From the NCBI RefSeq assembly GCF_000027225.1, contig NC_013892.1, forward strand, positions 2,046,001 to 2,110,000: 64,000 nt of DNA, in the 5' to 3' direction. This stretch comes from Xenorhabdus bovienii SS-2004. Lineage in GTDB: Bacteria > Pseudomonadota > Gammaproteobacteria > Enterobacterales > Enterobacteriaceae. The translations under genes and the position numbers were made by a program. Shown here one piece after another: positions 28,693-38,501 of the stretch. A model generated the notes under the pieces. It was given only the letters and a program-made list of their open reading frames with translations. It had not been told where the DNA came from and made no database searches. Each line of letters starts with the position of its first letter. Position 1 is the stretch's first letter.

Positions 28693-31283
28693 ATCACGTC
28701 CTGATCACGTTTGGGTAAGGTTTTGAGACGTTGTGTATAGGCATGATGAATCAAGGTGGAGTCGTCTATGATGGACTGGGACATATCAGCGCGGAACAGA
28801 TTAGCTTCGCGTAAGTCAGTGCTACAAAAAGTACATTTCTGCATAAAAGCGCCGATCAGGTTGGCATTATTCAACAATGCATTCTTAAAATTCGTTCTGA
28901 TAAATATACTTTGGGTGGTATTTAAATACTGCATATCAGCCAATTGGCAGTTGGCTTCGCTAAAATCACTGTTATTCAGTGTGGCAGAGTGGAAAGAGGC
29001 TTGAACTAAAGGTGTCTGGCGTAAATTACATTCCGTTAATGTGGCATAACTGAAATCAGCATGATTAAGCACACTTTTCATGGTAAATACGCAGTTTAGC
29101 AGTTTGGCTGATCGAAACCGGATTGCCACTGCTTCGGTTTCTATCCATGAACAACTGTCGAGTACAGCGTGATCAAAAATGGCGTTCTCCAGCAGGCAAT
29201 TGATAAAGGAAACTTTATTTAAGCTGGCATAGCTAAATTTTAGAGCAGGTAGCATCATCTCAATAAAAATGCAGCCTTGCCATTGCGAGTGTTGGAAACG
29301 ACAGTGTTTGATGAAGGTTCTTTGTAAAAACAGATCCGTGAAGATAGCATGATTAAATCGGCAATGGTTGAGCAATGTTTCCTGCAATTGTGTTTCTTTA
29401 AAACTTGCCGCTGAAAAATCGCTTTGTTCACATTTTGCCTGTGCCAGACTGGCATTATCCAGTTTTGCACCATATAGGGAAGCATGGCATATCTCGGCTC
29501 TGGCTAACATGGCTTCACTGAAATCTGCGCCATCCAATTGGCTGTTATTGAAACAGACACTTTCCAGCAAACTACCGGAAAAATTGGCTCCTTGTAGATC
29601 CATTCCTGATAAGTCTGCTCCGGTAAAATCCATTGCACGGAAATCGCCCCCTTCCCGCATAATACGCTGGACTTGCTTGCGAATAATTTGTGACAGATCC
29701 CCGGTCAAGCGCAGGGCTGGCGGTTGTGTCTGTGCAGAGGCCAGATACATTTTATGCAGGGATTGTTCAATCTGTGTCAGTTTTTTATCGTTAAGTTCTA
29801 TTGATTTTGGCTCAACTTGTTTTTGACTTTCTTGCTGTTGGTACAAGATATCCCGTATTTGGTGGAAGTTTTGTGGCCCTCTGGGGGTGTTTTGCATCGC
29901 TACCTGCTCCACCTTAACACCTTGCTCTTGAGCGATTGTGCGAATTTTTTCCCGTTGCTGCTCGGCTGCAATATATTTTTGGGCAGCTTCTTGCTCTATT
30001 TTGTCTACAAATTCAGGTAATTCATCCGCTTTGGGATTAGCGGGTTGTTCAATACAGGGAGTTATTAGTGTGCTGATATCTTTTCCATATTTCGCCATGC
30101 GCTCCTTGTGTTGTTCACGCAGGCGTTTCTCGCGATTTTGCAAATTCTCCCTCAAAGGACTGCCATGCTCCGATTGCTCTGTATCTATCCACGGGCCAAT
30201 AATGCTTTCAGGGATCAGGTCTTTTTCTCGCAGGGCATATAATGCGCCTTTTTCTTTCTCTGTACGCTGGTTAAGTACTTGAAGATAGTCATTTTCTGAG
30301 TGTGCTTCGCTATTGAGTTCTATTGCGGAGAGCATGTGTAAAACATCAGTCGCATCATCTTCATTAACGCGTGTGTAACCATGCCAAATCAGGATCATCT
30401 GTTCCCGATGAGGGAAAAACCACACCGTCGTATTGCGCATGGCAATCTCTTCGAAAATATCTTCGTCAGCACGCAGCCGTTTGATGAAACAACGCGCCTG
30501 CCACGGTGGCAGCTTGCCTTCTTGCATAGGTTTTTCAGGATGCATATTCCAAATACGCCATGCTGCGTTTTCTGGTAGTGCCTGATAGTGTTCCCACCAT
30601 TGATCAGGGGGAGCAGCATTAAACAATCGCCAGTCGATATCACGGGAAAAACCAGGGAATTCATTTTCCAGCCACTCTTTGTCATATTTTTTCCCTATAC
30701 GGGTGAAACGGCGCGGCCACCCAAATTCGAGGGGACAAAAACTCGCAGGATTAGGGGTATCCTGCGGTGACAAAAGTTGTCTGTTTTGGTCTTCTACATT
30801 AGGTAATCGATGAGTTTCGAGGCCATTTTCCTGTAGTTCTGGCGTAAAGCCGATCCCATATGGATTTTCTTCATAATTTTTTCCCCCGAAAGCACGGCTC
30901 CAATCCAACCGCATCTGTTCAAATGCCTGCGGCGTGGATGGCTTATCGCCAATCCAATGACGATCGCCAGAGACAATAAGTGTCTTATCCAATTGCTCTA
31001 TCTGGATACGTGCAGAACACGTGGTTTTATCAGGCTGGTGATGAGTATAGGCATAGCCCGTTGCAAGAAATTCAGCGGAAGATTTAGGGATGGCGAGATC
31101 GACAACGCTATTAGTGGTTTTCAGTTCAGCCTCTGCAAGTTGCCAAAGTTCAGGCTCAGGCCGCAGGCGAGGGGAGGCACCCATATCAGTTAAAGCCATA
31201 ATGGAGACACCAAGATAGTGATGTTGCCGCCAGTAATAAGGACGATGTAGCAGACTTAAGCGCAGAGGTTTGATAATTTTCAT
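28689..31283 (-). CDS. DUF2169 adaptor fused to pentapeptide repeats
   Basis: Residues ~1-330 match DUF2169 (start MKIIKPLRLSLLHRPYYWRQ; motif RLDWSRAFGGKNYEENPYGIGF), a T6SS adaptor domain needed to load PAAR-like effectors. A charged, Gln/Glu-rich linker with coiled-coil character follows (~370-540). Residues ~560-850 are pentapeptide repeats (DFTGADLSGMDLQGANFSGS). The 864-residue fusion lies between vgrG and the second pentapeptide gene. No degradation is seen. Confidence 0.88.
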   Translation of the reverse strand: MKIIKPLRLSLLHRPYYWRQHHYLGVSIMALTDMGASPRLRPEPELWQLAEAELKTTNSVVDLAIPKSSAEFLATGYAYTHHQPDKTTCSARIQIEQLDKTLIVSGDRHWIGDKPSTPQAFEQMRLDWSRAFGGKNYEENPYGIGFTPELQENGLETHRLPNVEDQNRQLLSPQDTPNPASFCPLEFGWPRRFTRIGKKYDKEWLENEFPGFSRDIDWRLFNAAPPDQWWEHYQALPENAAWRIWNMHPEKPMQEGKLPPWQARCFIKRLRADEDIFEEIAMRNTTVWFFPHREQMILIWHGYTRVNEDDATDVLHMLSAIELNSEAHSENDYLQVLNQRTEKEKGALYALREKDLIPESIIGPWIDTEQSEHGSPLRENLQNREKRLREQHKERMAKYGKDISTLITPCIEQPANPKADELPEFVDKIEQEAAQKYIAAEQQREKIRTIAQEQGVKVEQVAMQNTPRGPQNFHQIRDILYQQQESQKQVEPKSIELNDKKLTQIEQSLHKMYLASAQTQPPALRLTGDLSQIIRKQVQRIMREGGDFRAMDFTGADLSGMDLQGANFSGSLLESVCFNNSQLDGADFSEAMLARAEICHASLYGAKLDNASLAQAKCEQSDFSAASFKETQLQETLLNHCRFNHAIFTDLFLQRTFIKHCRFQHSQWQGCIFIEMMLPALKFSYASLNKVSFINCLLENAIFDHAVLDSCSWIETEAVAIRFRSAKLLNCVFTMKSVLNHADFSYATLTECNLRQTPLVQASFHSATLNNSDFSEANCQLADMQYLNTTQSIFIRTNFKNALLNNANLIGAFMQKCTFCSTDLREANLFRADMSQSIIDDSTLIHHAYTQRLKTLPKRDQDVI

Positions 31284-31317
31284 TGAAAGCCCCGAATAAA
31301 TCTTTTTAATTGAGCTA

Positions 31318-33234
31318 TTAACCCAATAGAATGAGTCCCGCCGTTATGGAAATCTTTGCTGCACCGTTAATATCTATTGTGGTACTCGATGCCAAGGACA
31401 ACTTGCTTGCTTTAATTTCGGCGTTTCCTGTCACTGACTCTTTCTTATTCCCCGTAATATTCAGGTTGTAATTTCCACTGATGTTGTTAGCAAAATTGCG
31501 TCCAACCTCTAACTGATAAGAGCTGCTGATTTTTTCTGATTTATCACCCGTGATATCTGCTTTATATCCGTCAGTAATTTTATATTGAATACCACCACTG
31601 GTGACTTCGACTTCCTTGCCATTGGTCACGGTAGTTTGTTGTTTGTTTTTGATCTTTGTGATAGATGCCCCATCAATGGAAACGGTTTGATCGTGTTCCA
31701 CTGAGACTGTCATGTCTTTCTCGGCATGTATTTCGAAGGATTCTTTTCCTTGAGCATCATCAATCAACAAATAACTGGCATTATCTTTTCCGCCCTCTAA
31801 ACTCCGTGACATTATCCCCATTTTGGTGGCTTCTGCGGGTAATTCCCAGGGAGGCATATTGTTTTGGTTGAAACTGCGCCCCACAACCAATGGTTCGTCT
31901 GGGTTGTTATTAATGAAATTGACGATAACTTCTTCCCCCACTCTTGGCACCTGAATTACCCCAAACTTTGATCCCGCCCAATTGTTGGATACCCGTATCC
32001 AACAGGAACTTTTATCGTCTTTTATATCGCTTCTGTCCCAGTGAAACTTGAGTTTGACTCTGCCATGTTCATCAGTCCAAATGGTTTTGCCGCTTGCCCC
32101 GACAACGGTAGCTCGTTCAGTACCTGCTATGGGCCATGATGTTGTGCGAGGAGCACGCCAGTTGACTTTAGCGGGGATGGCGGTGAACTCAGTGATAATT
32201 TTATTTATGTTGTCGGCATCAACCTCATTGTCTCCCAGAATATAGGGATTTTCATGAAACTCATAATTGGCACTGACAATAAGATAGTCGCCGTTGTCTC
32301 CATCCCGCAGGGCTTTTGATAATGTGAAGGTGTAGCCTGGCGCAATGCCGGATTCTACGCTTTTCGCTTTTATATACAGATCCTGCGCGGTATAGGATTG
32401 TTGTAGTACTCGGACATAAAATTGTCCTTGCGCATTTTCGGTATAATTCCCTGGCCACTCAAACAGCTCTGTTTTTGGCACTGTCGGATCTGGATTCTGC
32501 TGAGTTTCTTTTAGCTGTGCATTTGGCTTAAGGAAGTTATAGTCACTCATGGTATAGAGCTTGGGATTGATTGAATAACTTACAATCCAGTCGTATAGAT
32601 AATATTTGTCTTTGTTTTTCGGTGAAAAATGGCTTGGATAATATTCAATAGAAGCCTGCTCTGGTAAGGCTGAATGGGATTGGGGGGAATCAGCCAATAT
32701 AAGCGTGTGATCATTCTTATCGTGTTGGAAATAGTAATAAATTCCTTCACGTTCCATTAACCGACTTAAAAAATCGAAATCAGTTTCTTTATATTGGGTG
32801 CAATATTCTAATGGCTGGTATTTCGCATTGAGTTCATTTTTAAACTTTATTTTATATTTATTAAGAACGTCTGAAATAATTTCAGGCACCGTCTTTTTCT
32901 GCCAGATTCTGAAATCTTTGTTTAAAGTGAGAATGAACAACTCAGGCTGGATAATCACCTTATATAAATAGTAGTAATGGTCATAATAATCACAAATAGT
33001 GGCTTCACGGATAATTCCACTTAAAAAGCGGGGTTTTTCTGAAATATTTGTAGAATTTTTTATCTCTATTGACAGGGGTTTGTTTCGTAACTCTTTGATG
33101 TCAAGATCCTTCTTTTCACTGAAAAGCTCCACTTCAAAACTATAAATAGTTGATAATTTTTCCCTTCCTTTCAATGACTTAAATATCAGGGATTCATCGC
33201 CTAATGAGGAGTGAGCTATAATGATCCTTTCCAT
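31318..33234 (-). CDS. vgrG: T6SS spike protein VgrG (TssI)
   Basis: The 638-residue protein has the gp27-like base (~1-370; YCTQYKETDFDFLSRLMEREGIYYYF is diagnostic), the gp5-OB domain with GRVKLKFHWDRSD, and PRVGEEVIVNFINNNPDEPLVVGRSFN. A beta-helical needle of repeats ends NGAAKISITAGLILLG. There is no C-terminal effector extension, so this is a structural VgrG. An AAGGAG ribosome site precedes ATG 33234. It is the first gene of the T6SS operon, so the main promoter should lie in 33235-33600. Confidence 0.96.
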   Translation of the reverse strand: MERIIIAHSSLGDESLIFKSLKGREKLSTIYSFEVELFSEKKDLDIKELRNKPLSIEIKNSTNISEKPRFLSGIIREATICDYYDHYYYLYKVIIQPELFILTLNKDFRIWQKKTVPEIISDVLNKYKIKFKNELNAKYQPLEYCTQYKETDFDFLSRLMEREGIYYYFQHDKNDHTLILADSPQSHSALPEQASIEYYPSHFSPKNKDKYYLYDWIVSYSINPKLYTMSDYNFLKPNAQLKETQQNPDPTVPKTELFEWPGNYTENAQGQFYVRVLQQSYTAQDLYIKAKSVESGIAPGYTFTLSKALRDGDNGDYLIVSANYEFHENPYILGDNEVDADNINKIITEFTAIPAKVNWRAPRTTSWPIAGTERATVVGASGKTIWTDEHGRVKLKFHWDRSDIKDDKSSCWIRVSNNWAGSKFGVIQVPRVGEEVIVNFINNNPDEPLVVGRSFNQNNMPPWELPAEATKMGIMSRSLEGGKDNASYLLIDDAQGKESFEIHAEKDMTVSVEHDQTVSIDGASITKIKNKQQTTVTNGKEVEVTSGGIQYKITDGYKADITGDKSEKISSSYQLEVGRNFANNISGNYNLNITGNKKESVTGNAEIKASKLSLASSTTIDINGAAKISITAGLILLG

Positions 33235-33819
33235 TGAAATCTCCTTGTGAGACCAAAGCTACCGCATGAGCCTTTAGGTTAAGGTCCAGAAAACAAATCA
33301 AAATACTTTGTCTACTGATTGTTACGATTAACCCAGACAGCCATTATTTTGATTGCAAGAAGGTATTAATCTATATGCAATATTTCATATAAAAAACTAT
33401 TTTGCAATAAAATTACATCGGATGTTTATTTTTAGTTATTGGCAATGTGATTGTGTGAATAAGGGAGGAAGGTTGTAAAACAGGTGGCCACTAGCGTAGT
33501 AATGAAGACAATTTTTTGATTTAAAAATGTTTTTCAATTGAAAAGGACAAGAGGATTTTGGTACTAGTTAATTATTCTTAACCGTTAGGTGGGATTATAT
33601 AAAATAAGTTGGCGACGATAAAATTATTCATTGTGATTTTATCGTCGCCAGATATAAATTTAAAAACAATAGGTTGCTGTGTTAAAACACTAAAATAAGA
33701 CTATTATTAATAATAAAATAATTATTAATAATAAAACAATTATTTCAGTGCCGCCAATGCGCTGTCATAGTCAGGTTTGCGTTTTTTCCGTAAAACCCTA
33801 CCCCACCACGGGGAGCTCG
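33235..33819. other. AT-rich region upstream of vgrG, with a perfect inverted repeat
   Basis: This stretch must hold the start of T6SS transcription, but I can assign no convincing -35/-10 or sigma-54 site by eye. GGCGACGATAAAAT (33611-33624) and ATTTTATCGTCGCC (33636-33649) form a perfect 14-bp stem around an 11-base loop. At about 33748-33795 the minus strand reads RKKRKPDYDSALAALK followed by a stop, apparently the tail of a lost gene. Confidence 0.6.
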
Positions 33820-33940
33820 CCTTGCTGAATACCGATAAATCAAAGGAAAAGACCATCAAAATCCGCCAGAATAAGTACCTCAATAACCGCATTGAGCAAG
33901 ATCATTGAAACATTAAACGTCAGATACGGCCGATGTTAGG
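33820..33940 (+). pseudogene. IS6-family transposase relic
   Basis: The plus strand reads TIKIRQNKYLNNRIEQDH, a stop, then NIKRQIRPMLG, matching the catalytic Glu region of the intact IS6 transposase (RQNKYLNNLIEQDHRNIKRR). The stop and missing flanks show it is dead. Confidence 0.8.
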
Positions 33941-34100
33941 CTGATTTACTGGAGATAGTGGATCAGCTGTATCAACGGGGTTAGGTGCTGTTGATAAGTC
34001 AGTTACCGATAGAAAAATGGCATCAAATGAATGCTCGTTCTCATCCGGTCAAGAATACCTTCCAAGGTCAAACGGTGTTCAGGTTTGTCATAAACCCATC

Positions 34101-34220
34101 CGCAGTGTTGCATCAATGCAGTTAGCTTAATTCCAATGGAGATTTGTTAACATAGCTTGCGGCATGATGGTGAGGTCTGGTTGTTTTTTGGCGAAAGTAA
34201 TCAATCTTATATCTTGATTA
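34101..34220 (-). pseudogene. IS5-family transposase 5' relic
   Basis: Read on the minus strand, this matches the start of the IS5-like relic at 41415-41779: ACTTTCGCCAAAAAACAACC precedes an MPQAMLTNLHWN-like start, against MPRTMLTDLQWN in the other copy. A stop follows within 13 codons. Between 34221 and 34592 I see only AT-rich DNA, a doubtful 71-residue minus frame and a GAAAGGAGAG ribosome site. Confidence 0.65.
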
Positions 34221-34592
34221 TCAGGCAAATAGTATTAAATCAAGAAGAGTTATCTCTCATCTGACATTAGCACAGAATGTCTTACGCCATTCCCCGCTAA
34301 TATTATTTGAAATTGTACTTAATAAAACACTCAAATACCTCGCCAGAATCTACCAAAGTATGGTTTTGATTTATTAGCGCTGATTTCTGGGGATCCCTCA
34401 GCGCCCGATGCGTTTTTTTTGTTTTCTGGGGGAACGCATGTCTACACCAGTCACAGGATCTTTGATGGGCAAAAAACAACCATTTTATTTTTGTTATTAT
34501 AATGTTTAAAGACATCACTCTTTAAAACTGGTAATTTTGTACTTTGGGGATATCAGTATTACAAAATATATACCGTCAGAAAGGAGAGTGTT

Positions 34593-35126
34593 ATGGGATG
34601 GTATCGACATTATTTTAACGATATTTATAAATTACCCTTACAGGACGCGGTAAAAGATAGCGTGAAGCTTGTGGTCAGTAATGATAAACAATATCATTAT
34701 TTTTTGGATATACCGAAATACCAGCCAGGCCCCAGACTTAATATTTTTGGACATGGAGACCCCAACAGAGCTTCTTTTCAAGGACACTCTGTAGAACATC
34801 CTTTATCTGGTACTGAAATTGCCGGGTTTCCTTGCCGAGAGAAATTACCTGATGCACACCCTTTATCACCAAGCGATCTGGCAGAAAGTATCAAACCACT
34901 CATTTTACTCTATCACATCCGAAGTATTCGGTTGGTTGCGTGCTATACCGGAAGAACAGGCTTTGCTAGGGATTTATCTCAATTTACGGGGTTACCTGTT
35001 AAGGCTCCAATACACCATGTTGATGTGATGGAATTTGTTACTACAGGTTGTTACTGGATAATAAAACGACAAGAAGAGTCAGAGGAAGCGGAACGAAATT
35101 TCCGTTGGTTTGGGTCTCACCAATAA
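34593..35126 (+). CDS. Putative clan CD (caspase-like) cysteine peptidase-type protein, homologue of 6635-7363
   Basis: The 177-residue protein begins MGWYRHYFNDIYKLP after a strong AAGGAGAG ribosome site. It aligns with the protein at 6635-7363: YHYFLDIPKYQPGPRLNIFGHGDP against FHYFLDTPKHKPGDRLNIIGHSSP, and IRLVACYTGRTGFARDLSQF against VRIIACYSGANNLAQKLANY. The His-Gly pair after one hydrophobic strand and Ala-Cys after another are the two catalytic blocks of clan CD peptidases. It lacks the C-terminal repeats. It stands upstream of vgrG, divergently transcribed. No signal peptide is present, as expected for T6SS cargo; that role is inferred. Activity and fold are not shown by sequence alone. 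Confidence 0.5.
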   Translation: MGWYRHYFNDIYKLPLQDAVKDSVKLVVSNDKQYHYFLDIPKYQPGPRLNIFGHGDPNRASFQGHSVEHPLSGTEIAGFPCREKLPDAHPLSPSDLAESIKPLILLYHIRSIRLVACYTGRTGFARDLSQFTGLPVKAPIHHVDVMEFVTTGCYWIIKRQEESEEAERNFRWFGSHQ

Positions 35127-35194
35127 CCACTGTAGTGTATACGGACTGAGCCATCGAACGAGAACACCCTGTTTAGATCACGGATAACAAATTC

Positions 35195-35221
35195 AAGGCT
35201 GCGCTCCGGCGTGGCCTTTTT
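35195..35221 (+). terminator. Probable terminator after the upstream caspase-like gene
   Basis: AAGGC...GCCTT with an inner GCGC/GCGT pairing and a run of five T follows 68 bases after the stop at 35126. The stem is interrupted, so strength is uncertain. Confidence 0.5.
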
Positions 35222-35288
35222 CATATCTGGCTGCCAACTGTCGTGTAAGTGTTGGGTGGATTGCTGGGTTACCTATGTAGCGCGGCGA

Positions 35289-35346
35289 CCTTCATCCTTA
35301 AAAAGCCGGAAGCATATTACAGTAACTAACTATTGAATACATGACC
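35289..35346 (-). mobile_element. Solo IS1 end (relic, ~58 bp)
   Basis: The sequence CTTCATCCTTAAAAAGCCGG through AATACATGACC matches the insA-side end of the three full IS1 copies with a few substitutions. The rest of the element is absent. The sequence after it to 35722 is AT-rich and contains the thioesterase's upstream region; I see nothing else there. Confidence 0.8.
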
Positions 35347-35722
35347 GATTTTTAAATCAGAAATGAGGTGCGGAATGACGGATACATTAATCACTTACAT
35401 TGTTAACAATATAATCTCAATCAATTAAATACAATGTTCATAATAAAAATTAATAATAGGCTATTTTAATATGTACAAATGAATAAAAAAGGAATCCATT
35501 GATTTTTATTTCAATGTGCTAATATCAAATGGTTCTAATTTTTAAGAATTAATTATTGTTTTCACTTGTTATAACTCGTTATTTTTAACTGATAAACACA
35601 TTGTTGTTTAAATGTTGGGATAATACCCAAGGGCGGTAGCATACCGTAAACAAAAAGCAGAAGTTAACAAAATAGTTAATTTCAATACGTAACTTTATAG
35701 CAAACGATAACGGAGCCAGATT

Positions 35723-36508
35723 GTGATGGAAAAATCTCCTTCATGTTTTATTAAACTTAATATTGTTTCTAATCCTGATATACGAATATTTTGTTTCCCT
35801 TATGCCGGAGGAAGCAGTGCAACTTTTGTTCCCTTTGCCAAAAAAATCAAATCAAACGCTGAGTTTTTAGTCATACAACCCCCCGGTAAAGGTAGCAGGA
35901 TCAGAGAAAAACCTCATGATGACATGAGTCGCCTTGTTGAAGACATATATATCAATATCAAAAGCTTACTTGATAAACCTTATCTGTTTTTTGGTCACAG
36001 TTTAGGTAGCCGAGTCGCTTTTGAGCTAATAAGAAAAATTGACGCCGCATCATTACCTCTCCCCCTCGAATTTATTGCCTCAGGCAGTAAAGGGCCTCAG
36101 GTTCCTGCTATCAGAGAACCATTAAGTGGGTTACCGGATAAAGATTTTATCAATGGATTACAGACGTTTGGCCGGGTTGATAAACAAGTCATCGACAATG
36201 CCGAATTATTATCTCTGATTTTACCCGCAATAAAGGCAGATTTTAAAATTTCGGAAGAATATCATTATATTGGAACAGGAACTTTATCCTGTCCTTTAAC
36301 CGTGTTTGGTGGAAAAAATGATGCCATAGTTACAGAGCAAGAACTCTATTCTTGGTTAGATTTATTTGAAAAAGAGAAAAAGGTCATCATTTTTGAAGGT
36401 ACTCACTTTTTTATTGATGATAATAATGAACCTGTTATTGATGCAGTTCAAAATATTATCAAATCAAAAAAATTACAACAATATCAACGATATCCACCAA
36501 CGATATAA
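35723..36508 (+). CDS. Type II thioesterase (NRPS/PKS editing, GrsT-like)
   Basis: The 261-residue alpha/beta hydrolase has the type II thioesterase signature: IRIFCFPYAGGSSATFVPFA near the start, the nucleophile motif FFGHSLGSRVAFEL (Ser ~96), FGGKNDAIV with the acid, and GTHFFI with the catalytic His. Such enzymes remove misprimed acyl groups from carrier proteins of NRPS/PKS lines. No synthetase is visible in the window, so it acts in trans or is a stranded remnant. The start is ambiguous: GTG 35723 lies 7 bases after CGGAG, ATG 35726 ten. Confidence 0.88.
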   Translation: MMEKSPSCFIKLNIVSNPDIRIFCFPYAGGSSATFVPFAKKIKSNAEFLVIQPPGKGSRIREKPHDDMSRLVEDIYINIKSLLDKPYLFFGHSLGSRVAFELIRKIDAASLPLPLEFIASGSKGPQVPAIREPLSGLPDKDFINGLQTFGRVDKQVIDNAELLSLILPAIKADFKISEEYHYIGTGTLSCPLTVFGGKNDAIVTEQELYSWLDLFEKEKKVIIFEGTHFFIDDNNEPVIDAVQNIIKSKKLQQYQRYPPTI

Positions 36509-36517
36509 CCGTATCGA

Positions 36518-36610
36518 GCCACCTTGCCAGAAAAAGTACAGGAACTGACTACCCGCTGGCGGATAATTTTCAGACTTTAAGTCCTGCATTTTCAAGTTAA
36601 TTGCGTATAT
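36518..36610 (+). pseudogene. 3' fragment of an IS630-family element
   Basis: CACCTTGCCAGAAAAAG through TTCAAGTTAATTGCGTATAT matches the transposase tail and right end of the intact IS630 at 58506-59610. It abuts the thioesterase end closely. A 5' fragment of the same family in the same orientation lies at 5474-5789, so the two could be halves of one element. Confidence 0.8.
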
Positions 36611-36953
36611 AACTCTTACCTATACATAACAAGTTCACTTTGGTTTATAATTGACCAAATTGCTTCATTTTAACGCATTAAATCCGCTTTTTAATCACCT
36701 TAGTTATTAATTTAGTGAATATTCCGCCCAATCTGGTATTAATTTTTTAGTTAGTGTGATCAATCGTTGAGAAGATACCATCACAGTATATTAATCTCCC
36801 TCGTTTCACGATTATCCTGATTATCCTGATTAAATAAACAATATCACAACCCGTGCGATACATTAAGTTACAAATATGTTAACAATAGTACAATTGCCTA
36901 AATATATTTTTATCTGAATGTATTACCCAGTAAGAGTTAACAGAGGTACCTCT
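36611..36953 (+). promoter_or_regulatory. AT-rich upstream region of dtpB
   Basis: No gene is visible. A short direct repeat of GATTATCCT lies near 36811-36830. AGAGG seven bases before ATG 36954 is the ribosome site. In enterics, tripeptide-permease genes are under OmpR control, but I cannot identify an OmpR box by eye. Confidence 0.35.
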
Positions 36954-38420
36954 ATGAGTAAAACCGCATCCGTCGGTTTATGGGATCAACCAAAACCCTT
37001 TTTCATGATCTTTTTTGTTGAGCTATGGGAACGATTTGGTTTCTACGGCGTTCAAGGCATTTTGGCCATTTATTTCGTTCAACAACTGGGTTTTTCAGAA
37101 GAACAATCATTTATTACCTTTGGTGCGTTCACCGCTCTGGTGTATGGCCTGATTTCTGTCGGTGGTTATGTTGGTGACCACATACTTGGAACTAAACGAA
37201 CCATCGTTCTGGGTGCGATTGTCATGGCAATCGGCTATTACATGATCGGCTTGTCTATCATGAAACCGGAACTGATTTTTTATGCATTAGGCACCGTTGC
37301 GGTCGGTAATGGTCTTTTCAAGGCCAATCCCGCCAGCCTGTTGGCTAAATGTTATCAACCACAAGACCCTCGTCTGGATGGGGCATTTACTCTGTTTTAT
37401 ATGTCCATTAATCTCGGCTCTCTGTTTTCCCTTTCCCTTGCCCCGGTGATTGCTGAGAAATATGGTTATACCGTTACTTACAATATCTGCGGTATTGGCC
37501 TGATTATCGCCCTGTTGGTATATATCGCCTGCCGTCGTATGGTACATAATATCGGCTCTGCACCTGATCATCATCCTGTTAAGCCCATCGGCCTGATTGC
37601 CGTTCTGATAGGCTCTGTGGTCATGGTGGGTGTCTGTGCATGGTTACTGCACAATATCAAGGTTGCCAATATCGCCTTGTTCGCGATTACCACCATCGTC
37701 GTACTGATTTTCTTCTGGCAGGCATTCAAGCAGAACAGAGTCGGCCGTAATAAAATGTTCGTGGCGTTTATTCTGATGCTTCAGGCTGTGGTGTTTTTCA
37801 TCCTGTATAACCAGATGCCAATGTCCCTCAACTTCTTCGCCATTAACAACGTTCATCATCAGATCCTTGGTTTTGATGTCAATCCCGTCAGCTTTCAAGC
37901 ATTTAACCCATTCTGGATTATTATCGTCAGCCCAATACTAGCGGTGGTTTACACTAAGCTGGGAGCGAAAGGTAAAGACTTCTCCATGCCGGCAAAATTC
38001 ACTTTCGGCATGTTCCTGTGTTCTCTGGGTTTCCTGACCGCCGCCGCCTCCGGTTTGTTTGCTGACGCCCAAGGCATTACTTCACCGTGGTTTATCGTGC
38101 TGGTTTATCTGTTCCAGAGCGTAGGCGAATTGATGATCAGCGCTCTGGGGCTGGCAATGGTGGCTGCATTTGTTCCCAGTTATCTGACCGGCTTCATTCT
38201 GGGAATGTGGTTCCTGTCACAAGCGGTGGCATCAATGTTGGCGAGTCATGTGGCGGCACTCACTGCGACACCCGTAGGCGTAACTGATCCTCTGCAAACT
38301 CTGCCAATTTATATGAGTGTGTTCGGTAAAATCGGTGTTGCCACTCTGATTGTCGCCATTATCATGACCTTTATGGTTCCGTGGTTGAACCGTATCATGA
38401 GAGAAGAAGTGAAAGCTTAA
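36954..38420 (+). CDS. dtpB: Di/tripeptide:proton symporter DtpB
   Basis: This 488-residue POT/PTR-family transporter imports di- and tripeptides with protons across the inner membrane. The N-terminus [27 protein letters not shown] carries the E-x-x-E-R-F proton-coupling motif. [17 protein letters not shown], the [12 protein letters not shown] signature and about 14 hydrophobic helices follow. Recalled E. coli DtpB stretches such as [17 protein letters not shown] match better than DtpA. ATG 36954 (MSKTASVG) is preferred over the earlier in-frame 36918 because of its ribosome site and family start. Confidence 0.93.
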   Translation: MSKTASVGLWDQPKPFFMIFFVELWERFGFYGVQGILAIYFVQQLGFSEEQSFITFGAFTALVYGLISVGGYVGDHILGTKRTIVLGAIVMAIGYYMIGLSIMKPELIFYALGTVAVGNGLFKANPASLLAKCYQPQDPRLDGAFTLFYMSINLGSLFSLSLAPVIAEKYGYTVTYNICGIGLIIALLVYIACRRMVHNIGSAPDHHPVKPIGLIAVLIGSVVMVGVCAWLLHNIKVANIALFAITTIVVLIFFWQAFKQNRVGRNKMFVAFILMLQAVVFFILYNQMPMSLNFFAINNVHHQILGFDVNPVSFQAFNPFWIIIVSPILAVVYTKLGAKGKDFSMPAKFTFGMFLCSLGFLTAAASGLFADAQGITSPWFIVLVYLFQSVGELMISALGLAMVAAFVPSYLTGFILGMWFLSQAVASMLASHVAALTATPVGVTDPLQTLPIYMSVFGKIGVATLIVAIIMTFMVPWLNRIMREEVKA

Positions 38421-38444
38421 TCTGTCAGGTTTTGATTGAAAAAA

Positions 38445-38481
38445 TCCTCCACTCGATTTTATTCAGAGAACGAGTGGAGGA
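38445..38481 (-). terminator. Terminator between convergent dtpB and uhpC
   Basis: TCCTCCACTCG and CGAGTGGAGGA pair perfectly over 11 bp. On the minus strand a T-run follows, so it best serves uhpC; on the plus strand no T-run follows, though the stem may still stop dtpB transcripts. Confidence 0.85.
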
Positions 38482-38501
38482 CGCTCTCATACTTTTTACG
38501 A

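Noticed and set aside
34303..34518. 71-residue minus-strand frame next to the IS5 relic
   Set aside because: No recognisable domain, atypical composition and no convincing ribosome site; it lies in IS debris.
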